Source: Pusillimonas sp044464525 (GTDB taxonomy: Bacteria > Pseudomonadota > Gammaproteobacteria > Burkholderiales > Burkholderiaceae_B). From it: a stretch of 64,000 nt of DNA. Location: positions 1-64,000 of the forward strand of contig NZ_JBIQLE010000017.1 in NCBI RefSeq assembly GCF_044464525.1, in the 5' to 3' direction. Made by a program: the position numbers and the translations under genes. A model generated the notes under the pieces. It ran no database searches, was not told the DNA's origin, and was given only the letters and a program-made list of their open reading frames with translations. The stretch's first letter is position 1, and each line of letters begins with the position of its first letter. Shown here in pieces: positions 7,542 to 17,108 of this stretch.

Positions 7542-8459
7542 ATGCACGACGAAAAAATGTACGACGCCCTAATTATCGGGGCAGGCGCGGCTGGGGCATC
7601 GTGTGCGCTGTGGCTTGCGCGCCTGGGTTTTGCGCCGCTGCTGCTCGAGGCGGGTGCGCAAGTGGGGGGGTTGTGTCTGGTCCATCCGTTTCCGGACGAT
7701 TGGAACGCGTCGCTGCCTGGGCATACTGGCCCGGAGGTGGCCGAAAACTTTGCGGCCAGTCTGCAACGGGCGCAAGTACCTTTGCGGCTTTCAACGGCAG
7801 TGGAGTCAGTCGAAGCGGTTGAGGGCGGCGGCTTTGTCGCCTCAACGCACGAGGGCGCAGCGTTGCGAGGGCGGCATGTGGTGCTCGCCACCGGCACGCG
7901 CGCTCGCACCCTTGCTGATGCCGAGGCGGAATCCGCCACCGACCGGGGGCGGCCGTTTCCGGGCGTGCTGGTGGGGCCGGGCGACCATATCGTGGCCGAA
8001 AGTTTCCAGGGACGCCGGGTGGCGGTGCTGGGCGGCGGCGACAATGGTTTCGAGAACGCCTTGTACGCCATCGATCATGGCGCGGCGGAAGTCCATATCT
8101 ACGCCCGCACGGTGCGCGCCCAGCATCAGTTCGTGCGCCGCATGCCCGCCGGCCATGTCGTCCTGGGCGATTACCTGGCCGACCCCCGCGCCCGTACAGT
8201 GAACGGGCGCCCTTACGATCTGATGCTGGTGTTTTATGGCTGGGAGCCTTGCGTGGGCTTTGCCGATGGCCTGGGGCTGGCTCGTTCCGAGCGCGGCTAC
8301 ATCCATACCGACATGACTACCGCCCAGACCAGCTGCGCGGGTGTTTATGCCGCGGGCGAGGTGGCGCAGCGATTTCATCCCTGCGTGGTAACCGCCATGG
8401 CCGACGGGGTAACGGCGGCGAAGGCGATTCAGGCTCGCATCGAAGCTGGGCGGTGGTGA
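7542..8459 (+). CDS. NAD(P)/FAD-dependent oxidoreductase, thioredoxin-reductase-like but without CxxC
   Basis: A 305-residue two-dinucleotide-domain flavoprotein. The FAD-binding GAGAAG lies at 13-18 and an ATG motif (VVLATGTRAR) near 115. The NAD(P) loop VLGGGDNGFENA is at 162-173. The second FAD motif is GVYAAGEVAQRFHPCVVTAMADG near 264-286. The redox CxxC of thioredoxin reductases, expected just before the NAD(P) loop, is absent (GVLVGPGDH there), so it cannot be a true thioredoxin reductase. It may resemble ferredoxin/flavodoxin-NADP reductases of the TrxR type or a pyridine-nucleotide oxidase; the substrate is unknown. The start is ATG 7542, or ATG 7557 if the first five residues are not used. 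Confidence 0.85.
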   Translation: MHDEKMYDALIIGAGAAGASCALWLARLGFAPLLLEAGAQVGGLCLVHPFPDDWNASLPGHTGPEVAENFAASLQRAQVPLRLSTAVESVEAVEGGGFVASTHEGAALRGRHVVLATGTRARTLADAEAESATDRGRPFPGVLVGPGDHIVAESFQGRRVAVLGGGDNGFENALYAIDHGAAEVHIYARTVRAQHQFVRRMPAGHVVLGDYLADPRARTVNGRPYDLMLVFYGWEPCVGFADGLGLARSERGYIHTDMTTAQTSCAGVYAAGEVAQRFHPCVVTAMADGVTAAKAIQARIEAGRW

Positions 8460-8530
8460 CAAACGCACGCAGAGCGCCGATATTGACTAGGTTGTGGGCT
8501 ATTGGCAAGACTGGCAACGGAGAACTGACA

Positions 8531-8689
8531 ATGAGAAACAGAGGACATGACGAGGCGATGGCCGAGCTGTACCGCACCCTTTCACCGAAGGGCAGCCCGG
8601 CTTTAAGCAGCTTGATTGCCATCCTCAGAGCGATGGGACTGCGACTGGCGGTGCAACCGATAGATTCGGCGCGCGTGCGCGCGGCCTAA
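8531..8689 (+). pseudogene. HigA-family antitoxin with a large internal deletion
   Basis: A 52-residue frame with a clear GGAGAA Shine-Dalgarno sequence. Residues 1-14 (MRNRGHDEAMAELY) match the N-terminal signature of addiction-module antidotes. The rest (RTLSPKGSPALSSLIAILRA, then MGLRLAVQP) matches their C-terminal recognition helix. The middle, about 45 residues including the first helix of the HTH, is missing and the join is in frame. Full-length relatives have a Tyr-Arg at both places (as in MAEMYR and TQLYR), so a deletion between short repeats is likely. No partner toxin is adjacent. A product could still be made but probably cannot bind DNA normally. Confidence 0.7.
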
Positions 8690-10455
8690 GAATCCCCTGT
8701 CAGCACGCATTCACCCATGTCCGGCTCGCCAAGCTGCACCTCGAACGTTCGCAGCTCATCCCGACGAAAAACGTGTACTTCCACCGTTTGCCCCGGCTGA
8801 TAAGCCGACAGCAAACGTTCAAGCCCGTCGTCGCGAGACACCCGCAGGCCGTTGACGGCCACCAGCGTGTCGCCTGCCGAAAGACCGCCCCGATGCCCGG
8901 CTCCGCCTTCGTACACCGTGGCAATCTGCACTTCGTCATGGCTGATGCGTGTACGTATAGCTAAAGAAGGCGTGGTGGACGAGGCTTTCCAGCTCATCGC
9001 AATGCCCTGGCCGGCCAGCAAGGTTTCCAGCGGCACGTCTTCGCGGCCGTGGGCGTGGCGTTCGATAAAGCCCGAGGCGTCGACACCGGTGGCTTCCAGG
9101 ATCAGGCCGGCCATGGCGTCTTCGGGAATGCCCTTGACCGTACCTTGATAGAAGCGCCGGCCATAGCGCTTCCACATCAGCCGCATCACATCATCGAGCG
9201 ACTTGACGCCCTGCGTCTCGCGGCGGATCAGCATGTCGAGCCCGGCCGCCACCAGAGAGCCGTTGGCGTAGTAGCTGACCAGCGCGTTCGGCGAGTTTTC
9301 GTCCTGCTTGTAGAAGCGGGTCCATGCATCAAAAGAGCTTTCAGCCACCGATTGCTTATGCCGCCCGGGCCCGCGTCTTACGGCCGAGATGGTCTTGGCC
9401 AGTCGCGACAGGTAGGCTTTTTGATCTATGACGCCCGACCGCAGCAGCATCAGGTCGTCGTAGTAAGAGGTGAAGCCTTCGAAGACCCACAGCAGGCTCG
9501 TATGGTTCTCGCGCGAAAGATCGTAGGGGGCGAAGACGGCCGGCTTGATGCGTTTGACGTTCCAGGTGTGGAAGTATTCGTGGCTGACCAGGCCCAGAAA
9601 GCTTTGGTAGGCGTCGCCGGGTTCGGCGCCGCCCACGGTGGGCAGGTCGTGGCGCGAAGCCATCAGCGCGGTGGAGGCGCGGTGCTCCAGCCCGCCGTAG
9701 CCATCGCCAACCACCATGGTCATGAACACATATCGATCGGCTGAATCCAGAAAAGGCGCTTGCAATGTTTCCGGCTCGAACAATGCAATTTGAGCTTCGC
9801 AGATTTTCTTCACGTCGGCCACAATGCGCTTGAGGTCAAGGTTGGGAAGCACGCCGGTGAAGACCATTTCGTGCTGTGCGCCATGTGCCGTGAAGCGGGC
9901 CACTTGGGGTGTACCCATTTCGACCGGATGGTCGATCAGTGCGTCGTAATCGGGCGCGGAATACAGGCCGAATCCATGTGGCCGCGCAGCCGCCGCGCGC
10001 CCTGTTGCTACGGGCAAGCTCGTAAACACCTTCCAGTTGCGCGCATGGGCAGGCGGGTGCAGATGAAGAAGGCAGGGCGTTTTCTCGTGGCCGGTGGGCG
10101 ACAGGAAGACGCTGGTGCCGTTGAAGAAGGCGTGGGTTTCGTCAAAATGTGCACCACGCACGGAAAGATCCCAGGCATAGACCGTGTATTCCACATGCAA
10201 GACGCCGCGGCAAGGTTCGCATTGCCAACTGTGGTTGCCGGTCTTTCGAAGGGCAACGGGCTTGCCGCCGCTGCGTGCGCTGATGGTTTCCACCTGGCGC
10301 GAGAAATCGCGTATGAGATAGCTGCCGGGAATCCACGCGGGCAACGTCAATTCCTGGCCGTGCGGGTGCGGACGCGGTATGCGCAGTTCGATGCGAAAAC
10401 GATGCCCTGCGGGATCGAAGGGCGTTAGGCTGTAAAGTATGGGTTCTGTTTTCAT
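8686..10455 (-). CDS. M61-family (glycyl aminopeptidase type) metallopeptidase with PDZ domain
   Basis: A 589-residue zinc peptidase. An N-terminal beta domain (1-180) precedes the zinc site HEYFH at 292-296. The downstream glutamate is Glu326 in VFEGFTSYYDDL, and a C-terminal PDZ domain contains GGLSAGDTLVAVNGLRV. M61 enzymes cleave N-terminal glycine or alanine. No signal peptide is visible, so a cytoplasmic location is likely. The start is ATG 10455 (MKTEPILYSLTPFD). The frame remains open far upstream, but that part is antisense to the enoyl-CoA hydratase and is not coding. It is divergent from that gene with only 33 bp between starts, so the two promoters must overlap. Confidence 0.92.
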   Translation of the reverse strand: MKTEPILYSLTPFDPAGHRFRIELRIPRPHPHGQELTLPAWIPGSYLIRDFSRQVETISARSGGKPVALRKTGNHSWQCEPCRGVLHVEYTVYAWDLSVRGAHFDETHAFFNGTSVFLSPTGHEKTPCLLHLHPPAHARNWKVFTSLPVATGRAAAARPHGFGLYSAPDYDALIDHPVEMGTPQVARFTAHGAQHEMVFTGVLPNLDLKRIVADVKKICEAQIALFEPETLQAPFLDSADRYVFMTMVVGDGYGGLEHRASTALMASRHDLPTVGGAEPGDAYQSFLGLVSHEYFHTWNVKRIKPAVFAPYDLSRENHTSLLWVFEGFTSYYDDLMLLRSGVIDQKAYLSRLAKTISAVRRGPGRHKQSVAESSFDAWTRFYKQDENSPNALVSYYANGSLVAAGLDMLIRRETQGVKSLDDVMRLMWKRYGRRFYQGTVKGIPEDAMAGLILEATGVDASGFIERHAHGREDVPLETLLAGQGIAMSWKASSTTPSLAIRTRISHDEVQIATVYEGGAGHRGGLSAGDTLVAVNGLRVSRDDGLERLLSAYQPGQTVEVHVFRRDELRTFEVQLGEPDMGECVLTGDS

Positions 10456-10488
10456 ACCCCCTATATTACTGTGCAAGAGGAAATGGGC

Positions 10489-11265
10489 ATGACCGAATCT
10501 TTGGTAAAAATCGAGACCCGCGGCCGGGTGGGATTGCTTACTTTGAACCGTCCCAAAGTGTTGAACGCGCTGAACAACCAGGTGGTTGATGAGCTGGCCG
10601 AAGCCTTGCGCGCCTTTGACGGCGACGACGGCATTGGCGCCATCGTGCTTACGGGCAGCGAAAAGGCATTTGCCGCGGGCGCCGACATCGCCGCGATGAA
10701 AGATTGGTCGTACGCCGACGTCTACAAGCAGGATTATCTCGGACACAACTGGGAATCGCTGCGCCGCATTCGCAAGCCCATCATCGCGGCGGTATCCGGC
10801 TATGCGCTGGGCGGCGGCTGCGAGCTTGCAATGCAATGCGATTTCATCATTGCCGCCGAGAACGCGCGTTTCGGACAGCCCGAAATCAACCTGGGAATTA
10901 TTCCGGGCTTTGGCGGTACGCAACGCCTGCCTCGCGCCGTGGGTAAAGCCAAGGCCATGGATATGGTCTTGACGGCACGCATGATCAACGCCGAAGAAGC
11001 CGAGCGGGCGGGCCTGGTGTCACGCGTGGTGCCGGTCGACCGCCTCTTGGACGAAGCGCTTGAAGTGGCCGCCGTCATTGCATCCAAGTCGCTGGTGTCG
11101 GTCATGATGGCCAAAGAGTCCATCAATCGCGCATACGAAATGCCCTTGAACGAAGGCATGTTGGCCGAGCGGCGCAACTTTCATGCTTTGTTCTCGACGC
11201 AAGATCAAAAGGAAGGCATGGCTGCGTTTATCGAAAAGCGCGAGCCGAACTTCAAACATCAATGA
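10489..11265 (+). CDS. Enoyl-CoA hydratase
   Basis: Crotonase-fold enzyme that hydrates trans-2-enoyl-CoA in beta-oxidation. From ATG 10489 it has 258 residues, the family standard, with AGAGGA 8 bases upstream; in-frame GTG 10471 and ATG 10483 are less well placed. The oxyanion-hole segments AFAAGADIAAM (60-70) and SGYALGGGCELAM (103-115) are present. Both catalytic glutamates are there: Glu112 in CELAM and Glu132 in PEINLGIIPGFGGTQRL. Glu at both places favours a true hydratase over an isomerase. A hydroxyacyl-CoA dehydrogenase occurs at 30.7 kb, but the two are not an operon. Confidence 0.94.
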   Translation: MTESLVKIETRGRVGLLTLNRPKVLNALNNQVVDELAEALRAFDGDDGIGAIVLTGSEKAFAAGADIAAMKDWSYADVYKQDYLGHNWESLRRIRKPIIAAVSGYALGGGCELAMQCDFIIAAENARFGQPEINLGIIPGFGGTQRLPRAVGKAKAMDMVLTARMINAEEAERAGLVSRVVPVDRLLDEALEVAAVIASKSLVSVMMAKESINRAYEMPLNEGMLAERRNFHALFSTQDQKEGMAAFIEKREPNFKHQ

Positions 11266-11405
11266 GTCGAACCGCGCTGCCGGGCTGGGTGTTGTTAAAA
11301 GCCCACGTCTGGGCGCCTTCAGCGCACTCTTGCCGCCGCCTTGCTCGCGTGGGTCGGGCCGGTGGCAAGGGGTGCTGCCGATCAGTTATTCTGTTGCCTG
11401 ACAAT

Positions 11406-11435
11406 TTGCTTACTACTAAAAAATAAAGTTATACT
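11406..11435 (+). promoter_or_regulatory. Probable promoter of the ATP synthase operon
   Basis: TTGCTT (11406-11411), an 18-bp spacer and TATACT (11430-11435) lie in a locally AT-rich stretch about 105 bp before atpI. This is a reasonable sigma-70 type match. Confidence 0.55.
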
Positions 11436-11540
11436 CTACGAGTTTGACGCAACACGCTGAGCGATGTTTTTTTGCCCCGCTATCCAAGCTCTGGTTCTTT
11501 AGTTCGCGGGGGGCGAAACATTACGCAAGGTCAGGGCAAC

Positions 11541-12008
11541 ATGCGCAGTACTGATGGAAAAATTGGTGAATCCAGTGTCGGCCAGGCCGGCCCAGACGCC
11601 GCCATCGTACTTAGCGATGCCGACCGCGAGCTCTTGCGGTTCAAGGCGGGGCGGGGTTTGCTTCGTGCCTTGGCTGCGCAGGCCATTTTGGGTCTGGCTG
11701 CGGGCCTGGTTTCGTGGCTCGTTGCAGGAGCGGCGGCGGGGGCTTCGGCGCTAATCGGCGCCGGCGCCTACTTCATCCCTAATGCGCTTTTCGCGATGCG
11801 ACTGCTCATGGGGTTGTTGGGTTCCAAGCAAGCCAGTCCGTTCACCTTTTTCCTGGGTGAGCTCATCAAGCTGGGGTCCGCGGTGCTGCTGCTTGCACTG
11901 GCCGCGTATCTGGCCGGCAGTTGGCTGGTTTGGCCGGCCTTGTTGTTTGGGCTGGTATGTGTATTGAAGGGCTATGTGCTGTTGTTGGTGTTTCGCCGGC
12001 TGCCATAG
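11541..12008 (+). CDS. atpI: ATP synthase protein I
   Basis: A small membrane protein at the head of the atp operon. AtpI homologues help assemble the c-ring or import magnesium. From ATG 11541 it has 155 residues with four hydrophobic segments: ALAAQAILGLAAGLVSWLVA, the ALIGAGAYFIPNALFAMRLL segment, then LIKLGSAVLLLALAAYLAG and LVWPALLFGLVCVLKGYVLL. A soluble N-terminal tail of about 35 residues ends LSDADRELLRFKAGRGL. The frame is open upstream to 11472, but ATG 11541 fits the family. atpB begins 80 bp downstream. Confidence 0.88.
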   Translation: MRSTDGKIGESSVGQAGPDAAIVLSDADRELLRFKAGRGLLRALAAQAILGLAAGLVSWLVAGAAAGASALIGAGAYFIPNALFAMRLLMGLLGSKQASPFTFFLGELIKLGSAVLLLALAAYLAGSWLVWPALLFGLVCVLKGYVLLLVFRRLP

Positions 12009-12088
12009 CAAGATCGGCGTAAAATTTTCGGGCGTGGCGTTTTTAGCGAATGGCGCGTTCTTGTCACAAGTTAACAGGGTAGGTTCCA

Positions 12089-12973
12089 ATGGCTGCTGCT
12101 AGCAATGTTTCGTCGCCTCAGTCTGAGTACATTCAGCATCACTTGGTTCACTTGAACAATCTGGGCGAAAAGCAGTCTGTCATCGCCGATTTCGGCGTCG
12201 TCAACTACGACTCCCTCTTCTGGTCCATTTTCATGGGCGCCATCGTGGTCTTTGTGCTGTGGCGCGCCGCCAGGAACGCCACGGCGGGTGTTCCCGGCCG
12301 CTTCCAGATGGGCGTGGAAATGCTTGTGGGCATGGTTGCCGACGAAGCCAAGTCCATCATTCCCAGCGAGGCCACCCGCCGTTTCGTGGCTCCGTTGGCG
12401 CTTACCGTATTTTTGTGGGTTGTTCTTATGAACACCCTTGACCTGGTGCCGGTCGATCTTCTTGGTTGGGTCTTCATCCAGTTGGGTCTGGCCAACGAAC
12501 ATCACGATATTCTCTACTATCATCGCATTCTTCCGACGGCCGACCTGAACGTGCCCATGGGCATGTCGCTGGGCGTGCTGCTGCTTACCATCTGGTACGG
12601 CATCAAGATCAAAGGCGGCGGCGGCTTCGTCAAGGGCCTGTTTACCGCGCCTTTCCACGCCAAGGGCGTCGTCGGCTTGCTACTGGTTCCCTTCAATTTG
12701 CTGTTGAACCTGATGGAGTACGCCGCTAAAACGGTGTCGCTGGGAATGCGGTTGTTCGGCAACATGTTTGCCGGCGAGCTGCTATTCATGCTTATCGCCC
12801 TTTTGGGTGGTGCATGGGCCGGATTTAATGGTGCAAGCATAGGCTTGGGTATTGGCCATATTCTGGCAGGGTCGGTGTGGGCGATCTTCCACATCCTCAT
12901 CGTCTTGCTGCAGGCCTATATCTTCATGATGTTGTCCCTGGTTTACGTAGGGTTGGCTCACGAAGACCATTGA
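12089..12973 (+). CDS. atpB: F1Fo ATP synthase subunit a
   Basis: Membrane subunit forming the two proton half-channels against the c-ring. It has 294 residues, five to six hydrophobic helices and the essential arginine in the SLGMRLFGNMFAGELLFMLI helix (about 215-234). The C-terminal helix HILIVLLQAYIFMMLSLVYV is also typical. The N-terminal extension of about 40 residues with EYIQHHLVHLNNL is usual in betaproteobacteria. The initiation region TTCCAATGG has only a modest Shine-Dalgarno sequence (GGTAGG). Confidence 0.97.
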   Translation: MAAASNVSSPQSEYIQHHLVHLNNLGEKQSVIADFGVVNYDSLFWSIFMGAIVVFVLWRAARNATAGVPGRFQMGVEMLVGMVADEAKSIIPSEATRRFVAPLALTVFLWVVLMNTLDLVPVDLLGWVFIQLGLANEHHDILYYHRILPTADLNVPMGMSLGVLLLTIWYGIKIKGGGGFVKGLFTAPFHAKGVVGLLLVPFNLLLNLMEYAAKTVSLGMRLFGNMFAGELLFMLIALLGGAWAGFNGASIGLGIGHILAGSVWAIFHILIVLLQAYIFMMLSLVYVGLAHEDH

Positions 12974-13086
12974 TCGAATTCCGGTCCGGGGTAGTGTTCG
13001 TCTCGGCCGGGGCGCAAGGTGTTCTTGCAAAGAAGTTTCCTCTTTTTTGACTTTTTGATTACCAGGTTTTTAACCAAGGAGTTGTT

Positions 13087-13329
13087 ATGACCAACGTTGC
13101 TTTCGTTGCTCTGGCTTGCGGTCTTATTGTTGGACTGGGTGCTTTTGGCGCCAGTATCGGTATTGCTTTGATGGGTGGCAAGTATCTCGAAGCCTCGGCA
13201 CGTCAGCCCGAGCTGATGAACGCTCTGCAAACCAAGATGTTCCTGCTTGCCGGCCTGATCGACGCGGCGTTCCTGATCGGCGTTGGTATTGCCATGCTGT
13301 TCGCCTTCGCCAACCCGTTCGTCGGGTAA
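13087..13329 (+). CDS. atpE: F1Fo ATP synthase subunit c
   Basis: An 80-residue hairpin proteolipid that forms the rotating ring. Two hydrophobic helices flank the polar loop ASARQPELM. The proton-carrying carboxylate is the aspartate in LAGLIDAAFLIGVGIAM. The Gln and Glu-Ser residues of sodium-binding c subunits are not evident, so a proton-driven ring is expected. A strong AAGGAG Shine-Dalgarno sequence precedes the ATG, in keeping with the high c-subunit stoichiometry. Confidence 0.97.
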   Translation: MTNVAFVALACGLIVGLGAFGASIGIALMGGKYLEASARQPELMNALQTKMFLLAGLIDAAFLIGVGIAMLFAFANPFVG

Positions 13330-13455
13330 GCACCAAGCCCGCGCGCGGGTAAGCAGCTGTTGGCGGCGTTTCGAAAGCGAAGCGTTGCCGGCGGCTTGGA
13401 CATGGTGTCAGGCAGCCGGGCTGTGTGGCACAAGTGGTATTAAAGGGAAACGACC

Positions 13456-13926
13456 GTGAACTTAAACGCGACTCTCTTTTTTCAGATGATCGTGTTTTTC
13501 GTACTGGCTTGGTTTACGATGAAATTCGTATGGCCGCCTCTTACGAAAGCAATGGACGATCGCCGTCAGAAGATCGCCGACGGCCTAGCGGCCGCCGACA
13601 AGGGCAAGGCAGACCTGGCCCAGGCACAAGCGCGCATCAACGTGATCGAAGCTTCGGCCAAAACTGAGAATCATGCTCGCATGCTCGAAGCCGAGAAGCA
13701 AGCAGCAGGCATCATTGATGAAGCCCGCCGCGAGGCCGAGGCCGAAAAAGCCCGCATTCTCGCGCAAGCCAAGCAGGACGCAGCCCAAGAGGTTCAGCGC
13801 GCCCGCGACGGCCTGCGGTCTGAAGTGGCGGTTCTGGCGGTCAAGGGTGCAGAGCAGATTCTCCAGCGCGAGGTCGACGCCCAGGCACACTCCGAGCTGC
13901 TTAACCAGCTCAAGACGCAATTGTAA
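13456..13926 (+). CDS. atpF: F1Fo ATP synthase subunit b
   Basis: Peripheral stalk subunit. It starts at GTG 13456 (MNLNATLFFQMIVFFVLAWF), preceded by AAAGGGA. A single N-terminal membrane helix of about 25 residues is followed by a long Ala/Glu/Arg-rich right-handed coiled coil (residues 35-140). The length of 156 residues matches E. coli b. The 126-bp atpE-atpF gap is the longest inside the operon and contains no obvious gene. Confidence 0.96.
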   Translation: MNLNATLFFQMIVFFVLAWFTMKFVWPPLTKAMDDRRQKIADGLAAADKGKADLAQAQARINVIEASAKTENHARMLEAEKQAAGIIDEARREAEAEKARILAQAKQDAAQEVQRARDGLRSEVAVLAVKGAEQILQREVDAQAHSELLNQLKTQL

Positions 13927-13941
13927 TCATCAGGGCAGGCA

Positions 13942-14481
13942 ATGGCTGAACTATCGACTATCGCAAGACCCTATGCCGAAGCGCTATTCCAGGCGGCCCA
14001 GCAAGAAGGTGGCAACCTGGAATCCTGGTCAGAGCTGCTCAACGAGTTCGCCGCGCTGGCAACGCTCGAAGATGTACGGGAAGCGCTGGGGGATCCACGC
14101 CTGAATGACGCCAAGCGCGTCGAGTTGTTTACGGGCCTGGTTAAATCTCCGGTTTCGGAAAATGCCCGCAACTTCATCGAGTTGCTGGTAGAGAACGGCC
14201 GCATGCTGGTCCTGCCCGAAATCGCCGAGCAGTTCGATCTGCTTAAGAACAAGCTTGAAGGCACCGCACTTGCACAGATCACCAGCGCCTATGCGCTAAC
14301 TGACGCTCAGGTGCAAGACCTCATCGCTGCTCTTGAAAAGAAATTTGGCCTCAAACTCAAGCCGGCTGTCACGGTCGACGCTGATCTTATCGGCGGCGTG
14401 CGTGTGGTGGTCGGCGACCAAGTACTCGATACTTCTGTGCGGGCCCAGTTGGTCCGCATGCGCGATACGCTGGCCGCCTAG
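13942..14481 (+). CDS. atpH: F1Fo ATP synthase subunit delta
   Basis: Links the b stalk to the top of F1 (the OSCP equivalent). It has 179 residues with the N-terminal helical bundle STIARPYAEALFQAAQQEGG. The conserved C-terminal motif is KKFGLKLKPAVTVDADLIGG, followed by RVVVGDQVLDTSVRAQLVRM. It follows atpF by 15 bases and precedes atpA by 35, in one transcription unit. Confidence 0.97.
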   Translation: MAELSTIARPYAEALFQAAQQEGGNLESWSELLNEFAALATLEDVREALGDPRLNDAKRVELFTGLVKSPVSENARNFIELLVENGRMLVLPEIAEQFDLLKNKLEGTALAQITSAYALTDAQVQDLIAALEKKFGLKLKPAVTVDADLIGGVRVVVGDQVLDTSVRAQLVRMRDTLAA

Positions 14482-14516
14482 AGCGAGCCGGTCAACAGGA
14501 TTCCAGGAGTCTGAAC

Positions 14517-16058
<1,542 letters not shown>

Positions 16059-16148
16059 GTGTGATTGGCGAGGGCCGCTGCGGCGGCCCATACGTAACGC
16101 GGGAAAGCCTCAAAAGGCGCCCGCGGCAACGCCCTGACAGGAAGTACG

Positions 16149-17060
16149 ATGGCCGGAATCAAGGAAATTCGAACCAAGATCAAAAGCGTGCAAAACACGC
16201 GGAAGATCACCAAAGCCATGGAGATGGTGGCGGCTTCTAAAATGCGCAAAGCGCAGGAAAGAATGCGTGCCGGCCGTCCCTATGCAACCAAGGTGCGCGA
16301 AATTGCCGCCCACCTCATGCAGGCGCATCCCGACTACCATCATGCGTACATGATTGAGCGCAAGGATGTCAAAGCGGTCGGCGTCGTGCTGGTAACTACC
16401 GACAAGGGTCTGTGTGGCGGTCTTAACACCAACATTACCCGTCTTGCGCTCACTCGTCTCAAAGAGTTCGAGCAAAAGGGCATCAAGGTGCAAGCCACTG
16501 CGCTGGGCAACAAGGGGCTGAGCTTTCTCACCCGTATTGGCGCCGACCTGGTTTCGCAAGAAGTACAGCTTGGCGACGCGCCCAACCTCGATCGCCTCAT
16601 CGGCGCCATCAAGGTTCAGCTCGACGATTTTGCCGACGGCAAAATCGACGCTGTCTACGTGGCGACCAACCGCTTCGTCAACACCATGAAGCAAGACCCA
16701 AGCTTTATTCGTCTGCTTCCGCTGCCCAGCGGTCTGAACGATCCGTTCCAGTCTGAAGAAGCTGCTGCGCAAGATGAACAAGAACGGGTCAAGTCGCAGT
16801 ACGGCTGGGATTACATCTACGAGCCCGATGCGAAATCCGTCATCGATGACCTGTTGCTCCGGTACGTCGAAGGGCTGGTGTATCAGGCCGTGGCGGAAAA
16901 CATGGCGTCCGAGCAATCTGCTCGCATGGTCGCCATGAAAGCTGCGTCGGACAACGCCAAAAAGATCATCGAAGAGCTGGAGCTGGTCTATAACAAGACC
17001 CGCCAGGCTGCCATTACGAAAGAAATTTCAGAAATCGTCGGGGGCGCTGCCGCTGTCTAG
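16149..17060 (+). CDS. atpG: F1Fo ATP synthase subunit gamma
   Basis: Central rotor shaft of F1. It has 303 residues. The N-terminal coiled-coil strand MAGIKEIRTKIKSVQNTRKI and the C-terminal strand MKAASDNAKKIIEELELVYN, then KTRQAAITKEISEIVGGAAA, are the two helices that pass through the alpha-beta hexamer. It is slightly longer than E. coli gamma (287) because of a central insertion around 195-215 (EEAAAQDEQERVKSQY). Confidence 0.97.
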   Translation: MAGIKEIRTKIKSVQNTRKITKAMEMVAASKMRKAQERMRAGRPYATKVREIAAHLMQAHPDYHHAYMIERKDVKAVGVVLVTTDKGLCGGLNTNITRLALTRLKEFEQKGIKVQATALGNKGLSFLTRIGADLVSQEVQLGDAPNLDRLIGAIKVQLDDFADGKIDAVYVATNRFVNTMKQDPSFIRLLPLPSGLNDPFQSEEAAAQDEQERVKSQYGWDYIYEPDAKSVIDDLLLRYVEGLVYQAVAENMASEQSARMVAMKAASDNAKKIIEELELVYNKTRQAAITKEISEIVGGAAAV

Positions 17061-17108
17061 GCATAGACAGAAAGGCATCCCGTCAAAGATATTTAGCAAG
17101 GACTAAAC

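Noticed and set aside
8686..8689. Overlap between the deleted antitoxin and the M61 peptidase stop as evidence of coupling
   Set aside because: The genes are convergent and share only a few bases at their stops, which cannot couple translation.
10456..10923. 468-base 5' extension of the M61 peptidase frame
   Set aside because: It is antisense to the enoyl-CoA hydratase, and ATG 10455 gives the family N terminus, so the extension is only an open shadow frame.
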